From: Leifsonia sp052114085 | Lineage (GTDB): Bacteria; Actinomycetota; Actinomycetes; Actinomycetales; Microbacteriaceae | Direction: 5' to 3' | Length of the DNA: 64,000 bases | Assembly (NCBI RefSeq): GCF_052114085.1 | Contig: NZ_JBFREB010000001.1 | Location: forward strand, 2,108,001-2,172,000 | In this document: piece by piece, positions 33,045-42,039 of the stretch | Layout: each line of letters opens with the position of its first letter | How positions within the stretch are numbered: position 1 is the stretch's first letter | Program-made: the position numbers and the translations under genes | The notes under the pieces: model-generated | What the model was told of the DNA's origin: nothing | Databases searched by the model: none | What the model saw: the letters and a program-made list of their open reading frames with translations, nothing else

Positions 33045-33319
33045 GCGACATCAACGACGACGACATCACCACCGACGCGGTCGGCGGCGCCGAAGGCCCC
33101 GCGGACGGCGGGGCGAACCCCGGCGGCCACGACGGCGGGGCGGACGGCTCGGCCGGCTCCGGCGGGTCAGGCGAAGGCACCGCAGACGGCGGCGCCAAAG
33201 CGGGCGGCCACGACGGCGGGGCGGACGGCTCGGCCGGCTCCGGCGGATCGGGCGAAGGCACCGCGGACGGCGGCGCCAACGCGGGCGGCCACGACGGCGG
33301 AGCCGACGGGTCCGCTTGA
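33041..33319 (+). CDS. Glycine-rich acidic repeat protein, possible modified peptide
   Basis: A 92-residue protein: an acidic lead (MSDINDDDITTDAVGG) and about 2.7 copies of a 27-residue repeat of G, A, D and S. Each repeat has one histidine in GGHDGGADGSA (His30, His57, His84). No cysteine, no hydrophobic core and no signal peptide are present. GGAG seven bases before ATG 33041 is a good ribosome-binding site. The next gene starts inside its stop codon (TGATG). Its partner genes encode a JmjC-like oxygenase and an iron-sulfur-protein candidate, so it could be a modification substrate; I know of no proven function. Confidence 0.75.
   Translation: MSDINDDDITTDAVGGAEGPADGGANPGGHDGGADGSAGSGGSGEGTADGGAKAGGHDGGADGSAGSGGSGEGTADGGANAGGHDGGADGSA
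33101..33316 (+). repeat. 81-bp in-frame tandem repeat
   Basis: The coding sequence of the glycine-rich protein repeats every 81 bases (27 codons), about 2.7 copies, with few base changes between copies. Such recent in-frame duplication suggests copy number can vary between strains. Confidence 0.8.
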
Positions 33320-34689
33320 TGACGACGGACGAGCGCGGGCCGGGCGACCGGCCCGCGCTTTCGCGTTGCGTGCCGGTCGACCGCGAGCGCTTCGCAGCCG
33401 AGTACTGGGGCCGGCGGCCGCTGTTTACTCGTGCGGCCGAACTGGGCGGTGACTTCGCCGATCTGTTCAGCCTCGACGCGGTGGACGAGCTCGTCTCGTC
33501 GCGTGCACTGCGCACGCCGTTCGTGCGCATGGCGAAGGAGGGGGCGGTCCTCCCGGTGTCGCGGTTCACGGGGCCGGGCGGCTTCGGAGCGGAGGTGGGC
33601 GATCAGCTCGACTCGGCCAAGGTGATGACCGAGTTCGGGAACGGCGCAACGCTGGTGCTGCAGGGGCTGCACCGCACGTGGCCGGCCGTCGCGGAGTTCT
33701 CGCGGCGGCTCTCGGCCGAGCTGGGGCACCCGGCGCAGGTGAACGCGTACATCACGCCGGCCTCCTCCCGCGGGTTCGACCCCCATTACGACGTCCACGA
33801 TGTCTTCGTGCTGCAGATCGCGGGCGAGAAGCATTGGCGCATCCACGAACCGGTGCACGTGGACCCTCTGCGCGACCAGCCGTGGAATGACCACCGCGAG
33901 GCGGTCGCCGCCCGGGGGGAACAGGAACCGGCGATCGACGAGACGTTCCGTCCCGGCGACGTGCTGTACCTGCCGCGTGGGTGGATCCACTCCGCCGAAG
34001 CGCTGGGCGGCGTGTCCGTGCACCTCACGGTCGGCGTTGCGGCGTACACCCGGCACGACGTGGTGCGCGAGGCGGTCGCGCGGGCCGCGGATATCGCCGA
34101 ACTCCGCGCGTCCCTTCCCGTCGGTTTCGATCCCGGAGACCCCGCGGCCGTGGCACCGGTCGTGGACGAGACCCTTGCTGCGCTGATCGAGGCGCTTTCG
34201 GATCCTTCCGCCCGGTCGGCGGTGGCGGATGCCGTGGCGGAGCGGCTGCGCCGCCGGCAGCGTTCGGACTCGCCCCCTGCGCCGGTGCGGCCACTGGCCA
34301 CCATCGTCGCGGCGGATGCGCTGGCGGCAGGCACGGTCGTCGTCGCGCGGCGGGAGCTGCGGGCGGACGTGACGGTCGAGGTCGAAACGGTGACCGTGCG
34401 GCTGCCCGGCAAGACGGTCGCGCTGCCGATCGCCGCGCGGGCCGCCGTGGAGCGATTGCTCGACGGGCGGCCCACGGCCGTCGGCGAGTTGCCGCTCGAC
34501 GAACGGTCGGCGGTGGTGGTGGCGCGGCGGCTCCTGCGCGAGGGCGTGGTCGTCCTGGCGGCAGAGGCCCGTGGGGGCGGACCCACGTCGGAGAGTGCTG
34601 AAGACATCGACTTCGCTGATCCTTCTGGTGTCTCGTCGGACGGCGAGCGCAGCGCGACGGCCGACTTCGGAACCGCGACGGCCACGTGA
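33319..34689 (+). CDS. JmjC/Cupin_4 Fe(II)-2-oxoglutarate oxygenase (ROX-like)
   Basis: A 456-residue protein of the Cupin_4/JmjC class. Iron ligands His156-x-Asp158 (FDPHYDVHDVF) and His224 (YLPRGWIHSAE) are present, with EKHWRIHEPV between. The C-terminal 200 residues fit the dimerisation and winged-helix parts of ribosomal-oxygenase-like enzymes (YcfD/RoxA type), which hydroxylate arginine or histidine in proteins. A protein or peptide substrate is therefore likely. ATG 33319 overlaps the stop of the glycine-rich gene (TGATG) and its TGA overlaps the next start (GTGA). Hydroxylation of the repeated GGHDGG sites is a hypothesis. Confidence 0.82.
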   Translation: MTTDERGPGDRPALSRCVPVDRERFAAEYWGRRPLFTRAAELGGDFADLFSLDAVDELVSSRALRTPFVRMAKEGAVLPVSRFTGPGGFGAEVGDQLDSAKVMTEFGNGATLVLQGLHRTWPAVAEFSRRLSAELGHPAQVNAYITPASSRGFDPHYDVHDVFVLQIAGEKHWRIHEPVHVDPLRDQPWNDHREAVAARGEQEPAIDETFRPGDVLYLPRGWIHSAEALGGVSVHLTVGVAAYTRHDVVREAVARAADIAELRASLPVGFDPGDPAAVAPVVDETLAALIEALSDPSARSAVADAVAERLRRRQRSDSPPAPVRPLATIVAADALAAGTVVVARRELRADVTVEVETVTVRLPGKTVALPIAARAAVERLLDGRPTAVGELPLDERSAVVVARRLLREGVVVLAAEARGGGPTSESAEDIDFADPSGVSSDGERSATADFGTATAT

Positions 34690-35588
34690 CGGACACCCTC
34701 CTTCCCGACTGGATGCCGTGCAGCGACCGGGCGGTGGATCGTGGCGACCCGCTGCCGGGGACGGCCGGCTTCGGCGAGCGCTGGTTGCTCGTCGAGGTGG
34801 AGAGCGGTTGGGGGCGTCATGCGTTCTTCGACTCCGCTCTCGATCCTGCCCTGGGCGCGCGGATCGTCGCCCGGGCGGAGGAGGCCGGCATCCGCCCGCT
34901 GGCGATCCGCCGCACCCGGTTGCGCGCACCGCTCCGGCGCGAGCAGACGGCGTGGAAGTGGGCGCTGGTCGACTGCCGACCCGGTCGCGAGAGCATCCGC
35001 TGGGGCCAGGTCGCTAGCCCGGCCGACCTGCTCGCGTTGCCGCTCGACGGCTCGGCCGGCGAACCGAGCGAAGCGCCCATCTACGCGGTGTGCACCCACG
35101 CTCGCCACGACCAGTGCTGCGCCGTGCGCGGACGGCCGGTCGTCGAGACGCTGGCCGCCGCCCATCCCGAACTCACCTGGGAGTGCTCCCACCTCGGCGG
35201 TGACCGGTTCGCCGCCACGATGATCGTGTTCCCCCAGGGGCTGCTCTACGGGCGGGTGTCCGCCGACCAAGCGGCGACGGTCGTCGCGCGCCACGCGGAG
35301 GGACGCATCGTGCCCGACCTGCTACGCGGCCGGACGTCGCTCACGACGGTCGCGCAGGCCGCTGAGGCGTTCGCCCGGGCCGAGACCGGTGACGATCGGA
35401 TCGACGCGTTCCGCGTGCTCGGCGAGCATCCACATCCGCACGGCTGGACCGTCGAGCTGCAGCACGGAAGCGACCAGCTGGCGGTCGAGGTCGGCGAACG
35501 CCTTTCGGAACCGCTGCTCAGCACGTGTGCCGCCACCATCGCGCATCCGGTGCGCGAGTTCGTTCCGGTGTCGGTCGCGCGGAGCTGA
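34686..35588 (+). CDS. Sucrase/ferredoxin-like (Apd1-type) iron-sulfur protein
   Basis: A 300-residue Suc_Fer-like protein with a thioredoxin-like [2Fe-2S] fold. Candidate cluster ligands are Cys136, Cys144/145, Cys167 and His169 (AVCTHARHDQCCAVRGRP; WECSHLGGDRFAA). In yeast Apd1 the cluster uses two Cys and two His; here the HxGGH motif is HLGGD, so ligation may differ. Such proteins are thought to be electron carriers. GTG 34686 overlaps the oxygenase stop (GTGA), so it may feed electrons to, or reactivate, the Fe(II) oxygenase. That link is inference from gene order. Confidence 0.82.
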   Translation: MTDTLLPDWMPCSDRAVDRGDPLPGTAGFGERWLLVEVESGWGRHAFFDSALDPALGARIVARAEEAGIRPLAIRRTRLRAPLRREQTAWKWALVDCRPGRESIRWGQVASPADLLALPLDGSAGEPSEAPIYAVCTHARHDQCCAVRGRPVVETLAAAHPELTWECSHLGGDRFAATMIVFPQGLLYGRVSADQAATVVARHAEGRIVPDLLRGRTSLTTVAQAAEAFARAETGDDRIDAFRVLGEHPHPHGWTVELQHGSDQLAVEVGERLSEPLLSTCAATIAHPVREFVPVSVARS

Positions 35589-35646
35589 TCCCGCGTGAGG
35601 TGATCGCCCTGGAGCTGGCCGCCCTGGAGCTGATCGCGCGGTCTGC

Positions 35647-36069
35647 TCAGGCGCTCTGCGTCGCGGGTGCGGTCTGCAGGATCCGCACCATGTTGCCGGA
35701 CGGATCGCGGAAGGCGCAATCGCGTGGACCCCACGGCTGGTCGATGGGCTCCTGGAGCACCTCGGCGCCGGACGCGCGTACCCGTTCGAACGCCGTGTCG
35801 AGGTCGTCCGTGCGGAAGACGATCGGGCTCATGGCCCCCTTCACGACGAGCTCTTCGAGGGCGTCGCCGTCGGCGCGGGAGCGGCCCGCGTGCGGGTCGC
35901 TGAGGACGACGGCGGCGCTCTCATCGCCGGCAACCCCGAGGGTGACCCAGCGGTGGTCGCCGGACGTGACGTCTTGGATGACGTCGAGCCCGAGAGCGTC
36001 GCGGTAGAAGGCGAGGGATTCCTCGGGGTCGAGGACGGTGATCTGCGAGTACTGGAGTGAAATGGTCAT
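35647..36069 (-). CDS. VOC (glyoxalase-like) family protein
   Basis: A 140-residue VOC protein: ITVLDPEESLAFYRDALGLD at the start and PWGPRDCAFRDPSGNMVRIL at the end, the DPSGN ending typical of the family. No substrate is evident. TAGAGT at 36076-36081 on the minus strand lies six bases before the ATG, a leaderless pattern. It follows an AraC-type regulator on the same strand, 97 bases downstream, so the regulator may control it. Confidence 0.83.
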   Translation of the reverse strand: MTISLQYSQITVLDPEESLAFYRDALGLDVIQDVTSGDHRWVTLGVAGDESAAVVLSDPHAGRSRADGDALEELVVKGAMSPIVFRTDDLDTAFERVRASGAEVLQEPIDQPWGPRDCAFRDPSGNMVRILQTAPATQSA

Positions 36070-36166
36070 GAGTCGACTCTAGGAATCGCGGTCGGACGGC
36101 GCTTCTCCGAAACTGCTTTTGTGGAGAACCCGGTTCGAGCGCCGGCGGTGGACGAGATGCGGACGG

Positions 36167-36571
36167 TCAGCTGCGGGAGCGGACCGGCCGGGTGCGTTGC
36201 TTCGCGATGCAGTCCGGCATCGCGCGTACCGCCTCATGCTCGCGCGCGCGGTACTCGGTGGGAGTCATCCCGACGACCTGGGTGAACGTGGAACTGAACG
36301 AGCCGAGCGACGTACAGCCGACGGCCATGCAGGCGTCGGTGACACTCATGCCCCCGCGCAGCAAAGTCATGGCACGCTCGATACGTCGCGTCATCAGGTA
36401 GCTGTAGGGCGTCTCGCCGTACGCCGCGCGGAAGCGGCGGGAGAAGTGCGCGGGCGACATGTAGGCGTGGGCGGCCATCGTCGGGACGTCGAGCGGCTTG
36501 GCGTAGTCGCGGTCGATCAGGTCCCGGGCACGGCGCAGGTGCGCCAGCGTCTGCAGTTCCTCCGGTGACAC
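36167..36571 (-). CDS. AraC-family DNA-binding protein (regulatory domain only)
   Basis: A 134-residue protein made of the AraC/XylS double helix-turn-helix: PLDVPTMAAHAYMSPAHFSR (first HTH), RRIERAMTLLRGGMSVTDAC and SLGSFSSTFTQVVGMTPTEYR (second HTH). It has no ligand-binding domain, as in MarA/SoxS-type activators. TACGCT at 36578-36583 lies six bases before GTG 36571 (leaderless pattern). It sits just upstream of a VOC gene with its own -10, a common pairing in actinobacteria. Targets are unknown. Confidence 0.85.
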   Translation of the reverse strand: MSPEELQTLAHLRRARDLIDRDYAKPLDVPTMAAHAYMSPAHFSRRFRAAYGETPYSYLMTRRIERAMTLLRGGMSVTDACMAVGCTSLGSFSSTFTQVVGMTPTEYRAREHEAVRAMPDCIAKQRTRPVRSRS

Positions 36572-36602
36572 GCGTCGAGCGTAACACCGGCGGTCCTGCG
36601 GC

Positions 36603-39600
36603 TCACAGCACCGGAACGGCCGCCGCCTCGTCGACGTTCTCGACGAGCCGGATGAACGCGCTCAACTCCCCCACTCCCGCCGGGGTCGTGGGGAGGAACT
36701 CGGTCAATTCCGGCGAGTGCACGAGATAGGCCGCCCACTTCGCGCGCGAGATGGCCACATTGAGCCGGTTCTTCATGAGCAGGAAGGACATGCCTCGCGG
36801 CACGTCGATCGCGGACGAGGCCGCAAGACTCACGATCGAGATCGCTGCCTCCTGCCCCTGGAACTTGTCGACGGTACCCACTCGCACCCCGCGATACCCT
36901 GCGGCGTCGAGGAGCGCCCGGACTTCGGCGAGTTGCGCGTTGTACGGCGTGACGACGATGATGTCGCTTTCGCCGAGCGGTTCGTCGTCGCGGCCGGCGG
37001 TCGCGTCGCTCCAGGAGCGCCCGATGAGGTCGCGGACGAGGTCGACGACGGTTTCGGCCTCTTCGGGCGATGCCGTCGAGTTGCCGACGTGGAGCACCGG
37101 GACGGGATGGACGCCCGGCTCGACCCCGCGCAGCTCGCGCTCGGAGGCGCCCTCGTGGGCACGGAGCTTCCCCTCGTACGACAGCCTCGAGACCGACGTC
37201 GCGAGAGCGGGATGCATCCGCCGCGTCTCGGCGAGGAAGTACCCGAGTTCTGGGGGCAGCACGTCGTGCCCGTCGCTGACCCAGCCGAGGGCGGACCCGT
37301 CGACCGGTTCGGGATGCCGTCCCTGACTCACCTGCGGCAGCTGCTGAGGATCGCCGAGGAGCAGCACGTTCTCGGCGGCCACTCCGACGGCGATGGTCGA
37401 AGCCAGAGAGAACTGTCCTGCCTCGTCCACGACCAGCAGGTCGAGACTGCCGCGTGGGACACGGGCCGGGTTCGCGAAGTCCCAGGCGGTGCCACCGAGG
37501 ACGAAACCGTGCCCTTCGTTGATGGCCGCGAACTCCAGGTGACCGTTCGCCGGCAGCGGTGTGAAGCGGTGCTGCCCCTCCTGGTCACCGGATGGTCGCG
37601 CTGCATCGGACGCGACGGCGTCGGTTCGCCCTCCCCCGCTGGGCACTTTCCCGACCACGACCGAATCGAGTCCTGCGTCGACGACCCGATCGAGTAGGTT
37701 CTCCACCACGGCGTGCGATTGCGCGACGACGCCGACCTTCCAGCCGTGCTCCGAAACGAGGCGTGCGATGACGTGCGCCCCGAGATAGGACTTGCCCGTG
37801 CCGGGTGGCCCCTGCACGGCGAGATACGAGTGGTCGAGGTCGAGCAGGCTCGCCACAACGGCGTCGAGTCTGCCGGTGCCGTCACCGCCGGTCCGGTCGC
37901 CGCCGACCCCGCCACCTCCCGCGTCACCGACGCTCGGGGTGGGATCGGCCACGAGCATGCCCGACCGTGTTCGTGGCGGCGTTCGCCGCAGCAGATCGAT
38001 CGTGCCATCGACCGGCCATGTCTCGTGATGGCGGGCGATCAGCAGCGCCGTTCCCCACTCCCGGATCGCTTCCGCCAGTCTCCGTGAGTCGGGTGGCGCG
38101 GCCGGCGTCACTGCGCTCGGGAGATCGCTGTACGTCGGAACCTCGGGCGGGAGCGTCTCGCGCACCACGATCGATCCGTCGTCGCGGGCGTCGATGATGG
38201 ACACGGTCCGCGCCGTTCGGGCTCCCGGTTGCGCTCGCGACTGACGGAAAGGCCCGGGGTACTCGTAGAGCAGGTACGGACCGCTGCGCTCGCTGACCCG
38301 CACGGCGCTTCCCGCGCCCCACTGGCCGGTCAGCAGCAGTTCCCGTCGCTCGACACGCTGTCCTTCGTCGAGGTACCAGTCGCGCAGGACCACCGCCGTC
38401 TCGACGGCCAGCACGTCCCGCGCTTCTGCCCACTCCTCGATCGGCTGGATCAGTCGCGCGAAGTGGGACTGCCAGAAGCTCTTCTGTTCGCGACGATGGA
38501 AGTCGATCGCGGCCGCGGCGAGCGCCATCGCCTCCCGGTCGCTCGAACGATGCGGGTCGAGCGGATCGCCGGCGAACGCCAGCAGCCCCGCACGCAGTGG
38601 CGACTCGTCGGGAGCAACCTCCGCCTCCTCAGGCGGCGCCGCGCCGATGGGAATGCCGCTCTCGGCCGCGCGGGCGAGAAGCCAATCGCGCAAACGGAGA
38701 GTGGAGACGCAGTCATAGCGGTTGTACGAGCCGATGTCGTCGAGCAGCGCCTGGGCCTCGTCGAGCCGACCGAGAGCGAGCAGGTCGCGCGCGTTCGCGT
38801 ATTCGGTGATGGAGTCGGCGCCGTTCGTCACGTCGCTCTCGCGCAGTTCATCACCCATGTACAGCGGCTCGAGCTTCTTAATGGAGTACGACCGCGACCC
38901 GACGCGCACGGCCTTGCGCACGAGCGGGTAGAGGTCGACCATGACGTTCTCGCGCAGCAGCCCGTCGACCTCCTCTTCACCGACGCCGTGCCGGGCGGCC
39001 ATTGCGAGCAGGTGCGTCTGCTCGTAGGCGGCGTAGTGGTAGATGTGCATGCCGGGATACTGCCGCCGCCGGTCGCGCACGTAGGCGAGGAACGCCTCCA
39101 GAGCCACACGCTCTGCCGCGAAGTCATGCGCCCAGAACGCCGTGAACCGTTCCTCCTGGTCGACGAGGCCGAAGAGGTAATCGAGATTCCAGCGCTCCCC
39201 CGCACCCTCGGTGTAGAGCGGGTCGCCCTCGAAGTCGAAGAAGATGTCGCCGGGGTCGGGCTTCGGCAGCACCGCGAGGACCGGCGCGTTGAAGACGCGC
39301 ACCGGCGGCGGGCTGCCTGGCGCGGCCTCTAGCTGGAGACGGGCCTGCTCACGCAAGCCGTCGAGCGTCCCCTCCGGGATGCCGTCGACCGGCCCGGTGG
39401 ACGCCGCGAGCGCGTCGATCGTCCCCAGCCCCGCCGCCAGGAGATGCTCCCGCTGCGTCACGCGCATGCCCGCGACCAGCAGCACGTCACGTGTCGCCTG
39501 TACCTCGGCGTCGCAGGTGTCGCATCGTCCGTCGACCGTGAACCGCGGATCTCCCCAGGCGACCGGCCCTGCATCGGCGACATGCTCGCCGATGATCGAG

Positions 39601-40187
39601 AGCAGTCGCGCCCGCCTTTTCCGGTACACCGGTTCGATGTCGTGCAGCGAGTGCTCGCTGAGCGAGCCGTCTCCCAAGAGCAGCTCGACGGTCTCGTCGA
39701 CGTCGACGCCCATCCGCCGCAGCTGCTCCGCATACGCTGCAAGCTGCAGCAGCGCTGTCACCCGCGCACTGCGGGCGAGTTTCGAGTCTTGCACCCGGTA
39801 CCGGCCGTTTGGCAGTCGCACCACGAAGTCGGCGAACCCGACGAACGCTCCGTCGAAGAAGGTGGCCTGGAAGACGACCTCCGCCCCTCGCGCGAATGCC
39901 TCCGACGTGCGCCGCACGGCCTCGGCCAGCGACTCCGCCGTCAGCTTCTCGGGTCGCTCGATCTCGGCCACGCCCGCACCGAACTGCTCGCGGTAGCGCT
40001 CCAGGATGCGGTGCTCATGCTCATCGCCCATGCGCGCCGAGCGCACGTACATCGGGTCTTCGATCTCTTCCGTCTTCTCCAGACGGCCGAGCTTCACGTC
40101 GAGCGTGCGCAGGAAGGCGAACTCGCACTTGGACGCCTCCGTGAGGTCGCTGGCGCTCGTGACGATGACTCCATCGAGTAGGAACAC
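36603..40187 (-). CDS. TM0106-family RecB-like nuclease / SF1 helicase fusion
   Basis: A 1194-residue protein. Residues 1-280 form a Cas4/RecB-type nuclease domain (ASKCEFAFLRTLD; FADFVVRLPNGRYRVQDSKLARS, with the D...QDSK core). Residues about 320-510 are a predicted RNase H-like domain (IFFDFEGDPLY). The rest is an SF1 helicase: GPPGTGKSYLG, VVDEAGQFSLA, DPQQLPQV, GTVDKFQGQEA and NRLNVAISRAKW. It resembles a Dna2-like end-processing enzyme. A perfect AAAGGAGGT lies five bases before GTG 40187. Of the expected C-terminal cysteine triplet only RCDTC is present, so a 4Fe-4S cluster is doubtful. Confidence 0.85.
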   Translation of the reverse strand: MFLLDGVIVTSASDLTEASKCEFAFLRTLDVKLGRLEKTEEIEDPMYVRSARMGDEHEHRILERYREQFGAGVAEIERPEKLTAESLAEAVRRTSEAFARGAEVVFQATFFDGAFVGFADFVVRLPNGRYRVQDSKLARSARVTALLQLAAYAEQLRRMGVDVDETVELLLGDGSLSEHSLHDIEPVYRKRRARLLSIIGEHVADAGPVAWGDPRFTVDGRCDTCDAEVQATRDVLLVAGMRVTQREHLLAAGLGTIDALAASTGPVDGIPEGTLDGLREQARLQLEAAPGSPPPVRVFNAPVLAVLPKPDPGDIFFDFEGDPLYTEGAGERWNLDYLFGLVDQEERFTAFWAHDFAAERVALEAFLAYVRDRRRQYPGMHIYHYAAYEQTHLLAMAARHGVGEEEVDGLLRENVMVDLYPLVRKAVRVGSRSYSIKKLEPLYMGDELRESDVTNGADSITEYANARDLLALGRLDEAQALLDDIGSYNRYDCVSTLRLRDWLLARAAESGIPIGAAPPEEAEVAPDESPLRAGLLAFAGDPLDPHRSSDREAMALAAAAIDFHRREQKSFWQSHFARLIQPIEEWAEARDVLAVETAVVLRDWYLDEGQRVERRELLLTGQWGAGSAVRVSERSGPYLLYEYPGPFRQSRAQPGARTARTVSIIDARDDGSIVVRETLPPEVPTYSDLPSAVTPAAPPDSRRLAEAIREWGTALLIARHHETWPVDGTIDLLRRTPPRTRSGMLVADPTPSVGDAGGGGVGGDRTGGDGTGRLDAVVASLLDLDHSYLAVQGPPGTGKSYLGAHVIARLVSEHGWKVGVVAQSHAVVENLLDRVVDAGLDSVVVGKVPSGGGRTDAVASDAARPSGDQEGQHRFTPLPANGHLEFAAINEGHGFVLGGTAWDFANPARVPRGSLDLLVVDEAGQFSLASTIAVGVAAENVLLLGDPQQLPQVSQGRHPEPVDGSALGWVSDGHDVLPPELGYFLAETRRMHPALATSVSRLSYEGKLRAHEGASERELRGVEPGVHPVPVLHVGNSTASPEEAETVVDLVRDLIGRSWSDATAGRDDEPLGESDIIVVTPYNAQLAEVRALLDAAGYRGVRVGTVDKFQGQEAAISIVSLAASSAIDVPRGMSFLLMKNRLNVAISRAKWAAYLVHSPELTEFLPTTPAGVGELSAFIRLVENVDEAAAVPVL

Positions 40188-40298
40188 GGCGACCTCCTTT
40201 CATCCCAGTCCTGTGAGACTATCGGCGACCACCGACAGGGATACGCCGTCCACAGACCGAGCCGAGCCGCGGAACAGGCGGCCCGGCTGTGGACGATT

Positions 40299-40862
40299 TC
40301 AGGCCTTCGCTGCGGCCTTCATCGCGCGCTTGTGCTCGCGCACCCGCGCCAGAGAGTCGGCGTCGACGATGTCGGCCACCGACCGATATCCGGGCGTGCC
40401 GTAGTCTCCTGCGGCCGCTGCCCAGCCGGGTGCCTGCAGACCCCTCTGCTTGCCGAGCAGCGCCAGGAAGATCTTCGCCTTCTGCTCGCCGAATCCCGGC
40501 AGCGCCTTGAGCCGCCGCAAGATCTCGGCGCCATCAGGATCGCCCTGCGTCCAGATCGCGGCGGTGTCGCCGCCCCAGTCCGACACGATCGCGGCCGCCA
40601 GCGCCTGCACCCGCCCCGCCATCGACCCGGGGAATCGGTGCACAGCGGGCGTCTGCTTCATGATCTCGGCGAGCTTCTCCGGGTCGAGTGCCGCGACCGT
40701 CGCCGGGTCCAGGGCGCCAAGACGGTCGCGCAGCTTGGCCGGGCCGGCGAACGCGGTCTCCATCGGGATCTGCTGGTCGAGCAGCATCCCGGTCAGCAAT
40801 GCGAACGGCGATTCGTCGAGCAGGGCATCTGCGGCGGCGTCGCCGGTGATGTTGAGGGGCAT
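40299..40862 (-). CDS. HhH-GPD-type DNA glycosylase-like protein
   Basis: A 187-residue protein beginning MPLNITGDAAADALLDESPF, ALLTGMLLDQQIPME, the signature of a small actinobacterial HhH-GPD group. The helix-hairpin-helix KALPGFGEQKAKIFLALLGK is near residue 120. HhH-GPD proteins remove damaged bases; the catalytic aspartate is not obvious and activity has not been shown for this branch. ATG 40862 is chosen; upstream in-frame sequence belongs to the neighbour. It lies four bases after the stop of the small membrane protein, so they probably share a transcript. Confidence 0.8.
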   Translation of the reverse strand: MPLNITGDAAADALLDESPFALLTGMLLDQQIPMETAFAGPAKLRDRLGALDPATVAALDPEKLAEIMKQTPAVHRFPGSMAGRVQALAAAIVSDWGGDTAAIWTQGDPDGAEILRRLKALPGFGEQKAKIFLALLGKQRGLQAPGWAAAAGDYGTPGYRSVADIVDADSLARVREHKRAMKAAAKA

Positions 40863-40866
40863 GACC

Positions 40867-41085
40867 TCAGCCTGCCACCAGCAGGAGGACGCCCGCCACT
40901 GCGGACAGCAGCGCCAGGAGCAGAGCAACACCGAGCAGGACGCCGTGCACGATGAGGAACGGGGTCGCGCGGCCCGCGGCATCCCGCGCTCGCTGATCGT
41001 TTCGCACGCGCGCGAAGAAGCGGGGCCACGCGAAGACGTTGAAGACGGCATTCAGAAAAAGCACGATGGCGGCGAAAACGGTCAT
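40867..41085 (-). CDS. SCO4848-family small membrane protein
   Basis: A 72-residue protein with two hydrophobic helices (residues 3-21 and 42-70) around a short loop FARVRNDQRARDAAGRATP. The FNVFAWPRF and FLIVHG pieces match what I recall of the SCO4848 family of actinobacteria, whose function is unknown. TAGGCT lies nine bases before the ATG, so the leader is at most a few bases. The DNA glycosylase-like gene follows closely. Confidence 0.75.
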   Translation of the reverse strand: MTVFAAIVLFLNAVFNVFAWPRFFARVRNDQRARDAAGRATPFLIVHGVLLGVALLLALLSAVAGVLLLVAG

Positions 41086-41133
41086 GGTGCGTCCAGCCTA
41101 AGCGGCAGGGCGGCGCTCGCTCGGCGCGAGCGC

Positions 41134-42039
41134 TCAGTCGGCGGATGCGACCAACTGCACCCGTAGCGAGTCGACCCGGGTCGCGATCACGTCATCCGCG
41201 GCCCAGCGCTGGGCAAGCCGGGTGAGGATGGCGTCCAGCTCCTCCTGCGTGAGCCCGGCCGCGAGCGACAGCCGGACGACGAGCTCCTCGCCGGCCAGCC
41301 GGCTGAGCGGGTCGCCCGCGAGCAACGCGACCTCGTGGACTCCCAGTTCGGGTGCGATGGAGGCACGGAACGCCTCGGTCACAGCGGGGTCGCGATCGCT
41401 GGGGACCCACGGTGTGCCTTGCGCGACGGCCCAGACAGCGGGACGCCTCAGGACGAACTCGGTTTCGGAGGTCGGGTCCAGCACGATCAGCTCGGTACCC
41501 TCCGACGCCGCTGCCAGCGCCGCCCGGCGGCCCTCCGCGGGCACCGGCCGGGCGGCCGGGTTCCACGCCTGCATCGCGGTCACGGACGAGAACACGGGCT
41601 GCGCCGTCCGTCCGTCGGGACCGGCGACGGTCACGATCGACAGTTCCTGCGTCTTGTCCACGAGCATGCCGGCGTCGTTCGCCCCCTCCTCGCCCAGCTC
41701 GGCGACGAGCGGGATGAGAAGGCGCGAGCCGCGGAGCGCATCCACGACCGACTCAGCGCCGGTCTCACCCGCGCGGAACGCTGCGAGCGCACCGAGCAAC
41801 GCCGGAGGGGCCGAGCCGTCGTCGTCGCCGAACGGATTGTCGTCGAACTCCCTGCCCTCCCAGGCCTGACCAGCGGAGTCGGCGAGGGAGGCGGCGAATC
41901 CGGCCAGCCGCGCGGCACCCTCCCGACTCGGCACGGCGGGGCCGTCGCCCGCACTGGTGCGCGCAGCGTCGGACGCCCCACTCACCTCGGAGTGTCCGGC
42001 ATCCGGGCCCGTCGGCGGCCGGTCAGCGTCCGGCGACAT
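41134..42039 (-). CDS. SseB-family protein
   Basis: A 301-residue protein with an SseB-type domain: SRLLIPLVAELGEEGANDAG, VTVAGPDGRTAQPVFSSVTA and AWNPAARPVPAEG in the middle, and a C-terminal domain of about 90 residues. The first 70 residues are disordered and acidic (DDNPFGDDDGS). SseB-like proteins are often found beside his genes in actinobacteria but their role is not clear. ATG 42039 overlaps the end of hisA by 17 bases, so it is in the his transcript. A shorter start inside the disordered part is possible. Confidence 0.8.
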   Translation of the reverse strand: MSPDADRPPTGPDAGHSEVSGASDAARTSAGDGPAVPSREGAARLAGFAASLADSAGQAWEGREFDDNPFGDDDGSAPPALLGALAAFRAGETGAESVVDALRGSRLLIPLVAELGEEGANDAGMLVDKTQELSIVTVAGPDGRTAQPVFSSVTAMQAWNPAARPVPAEGRRAALAAASEGTELIVLDPTSETEFVLRRPAVWAVAQGTPWVPSDRDPAVTEAFRASIAPELGVHEVALLAGDPLSRLAGEELVVRLSLAAGLTQEELDAILTRLAQRWAADDVIATRVDSLRVQLVASAD

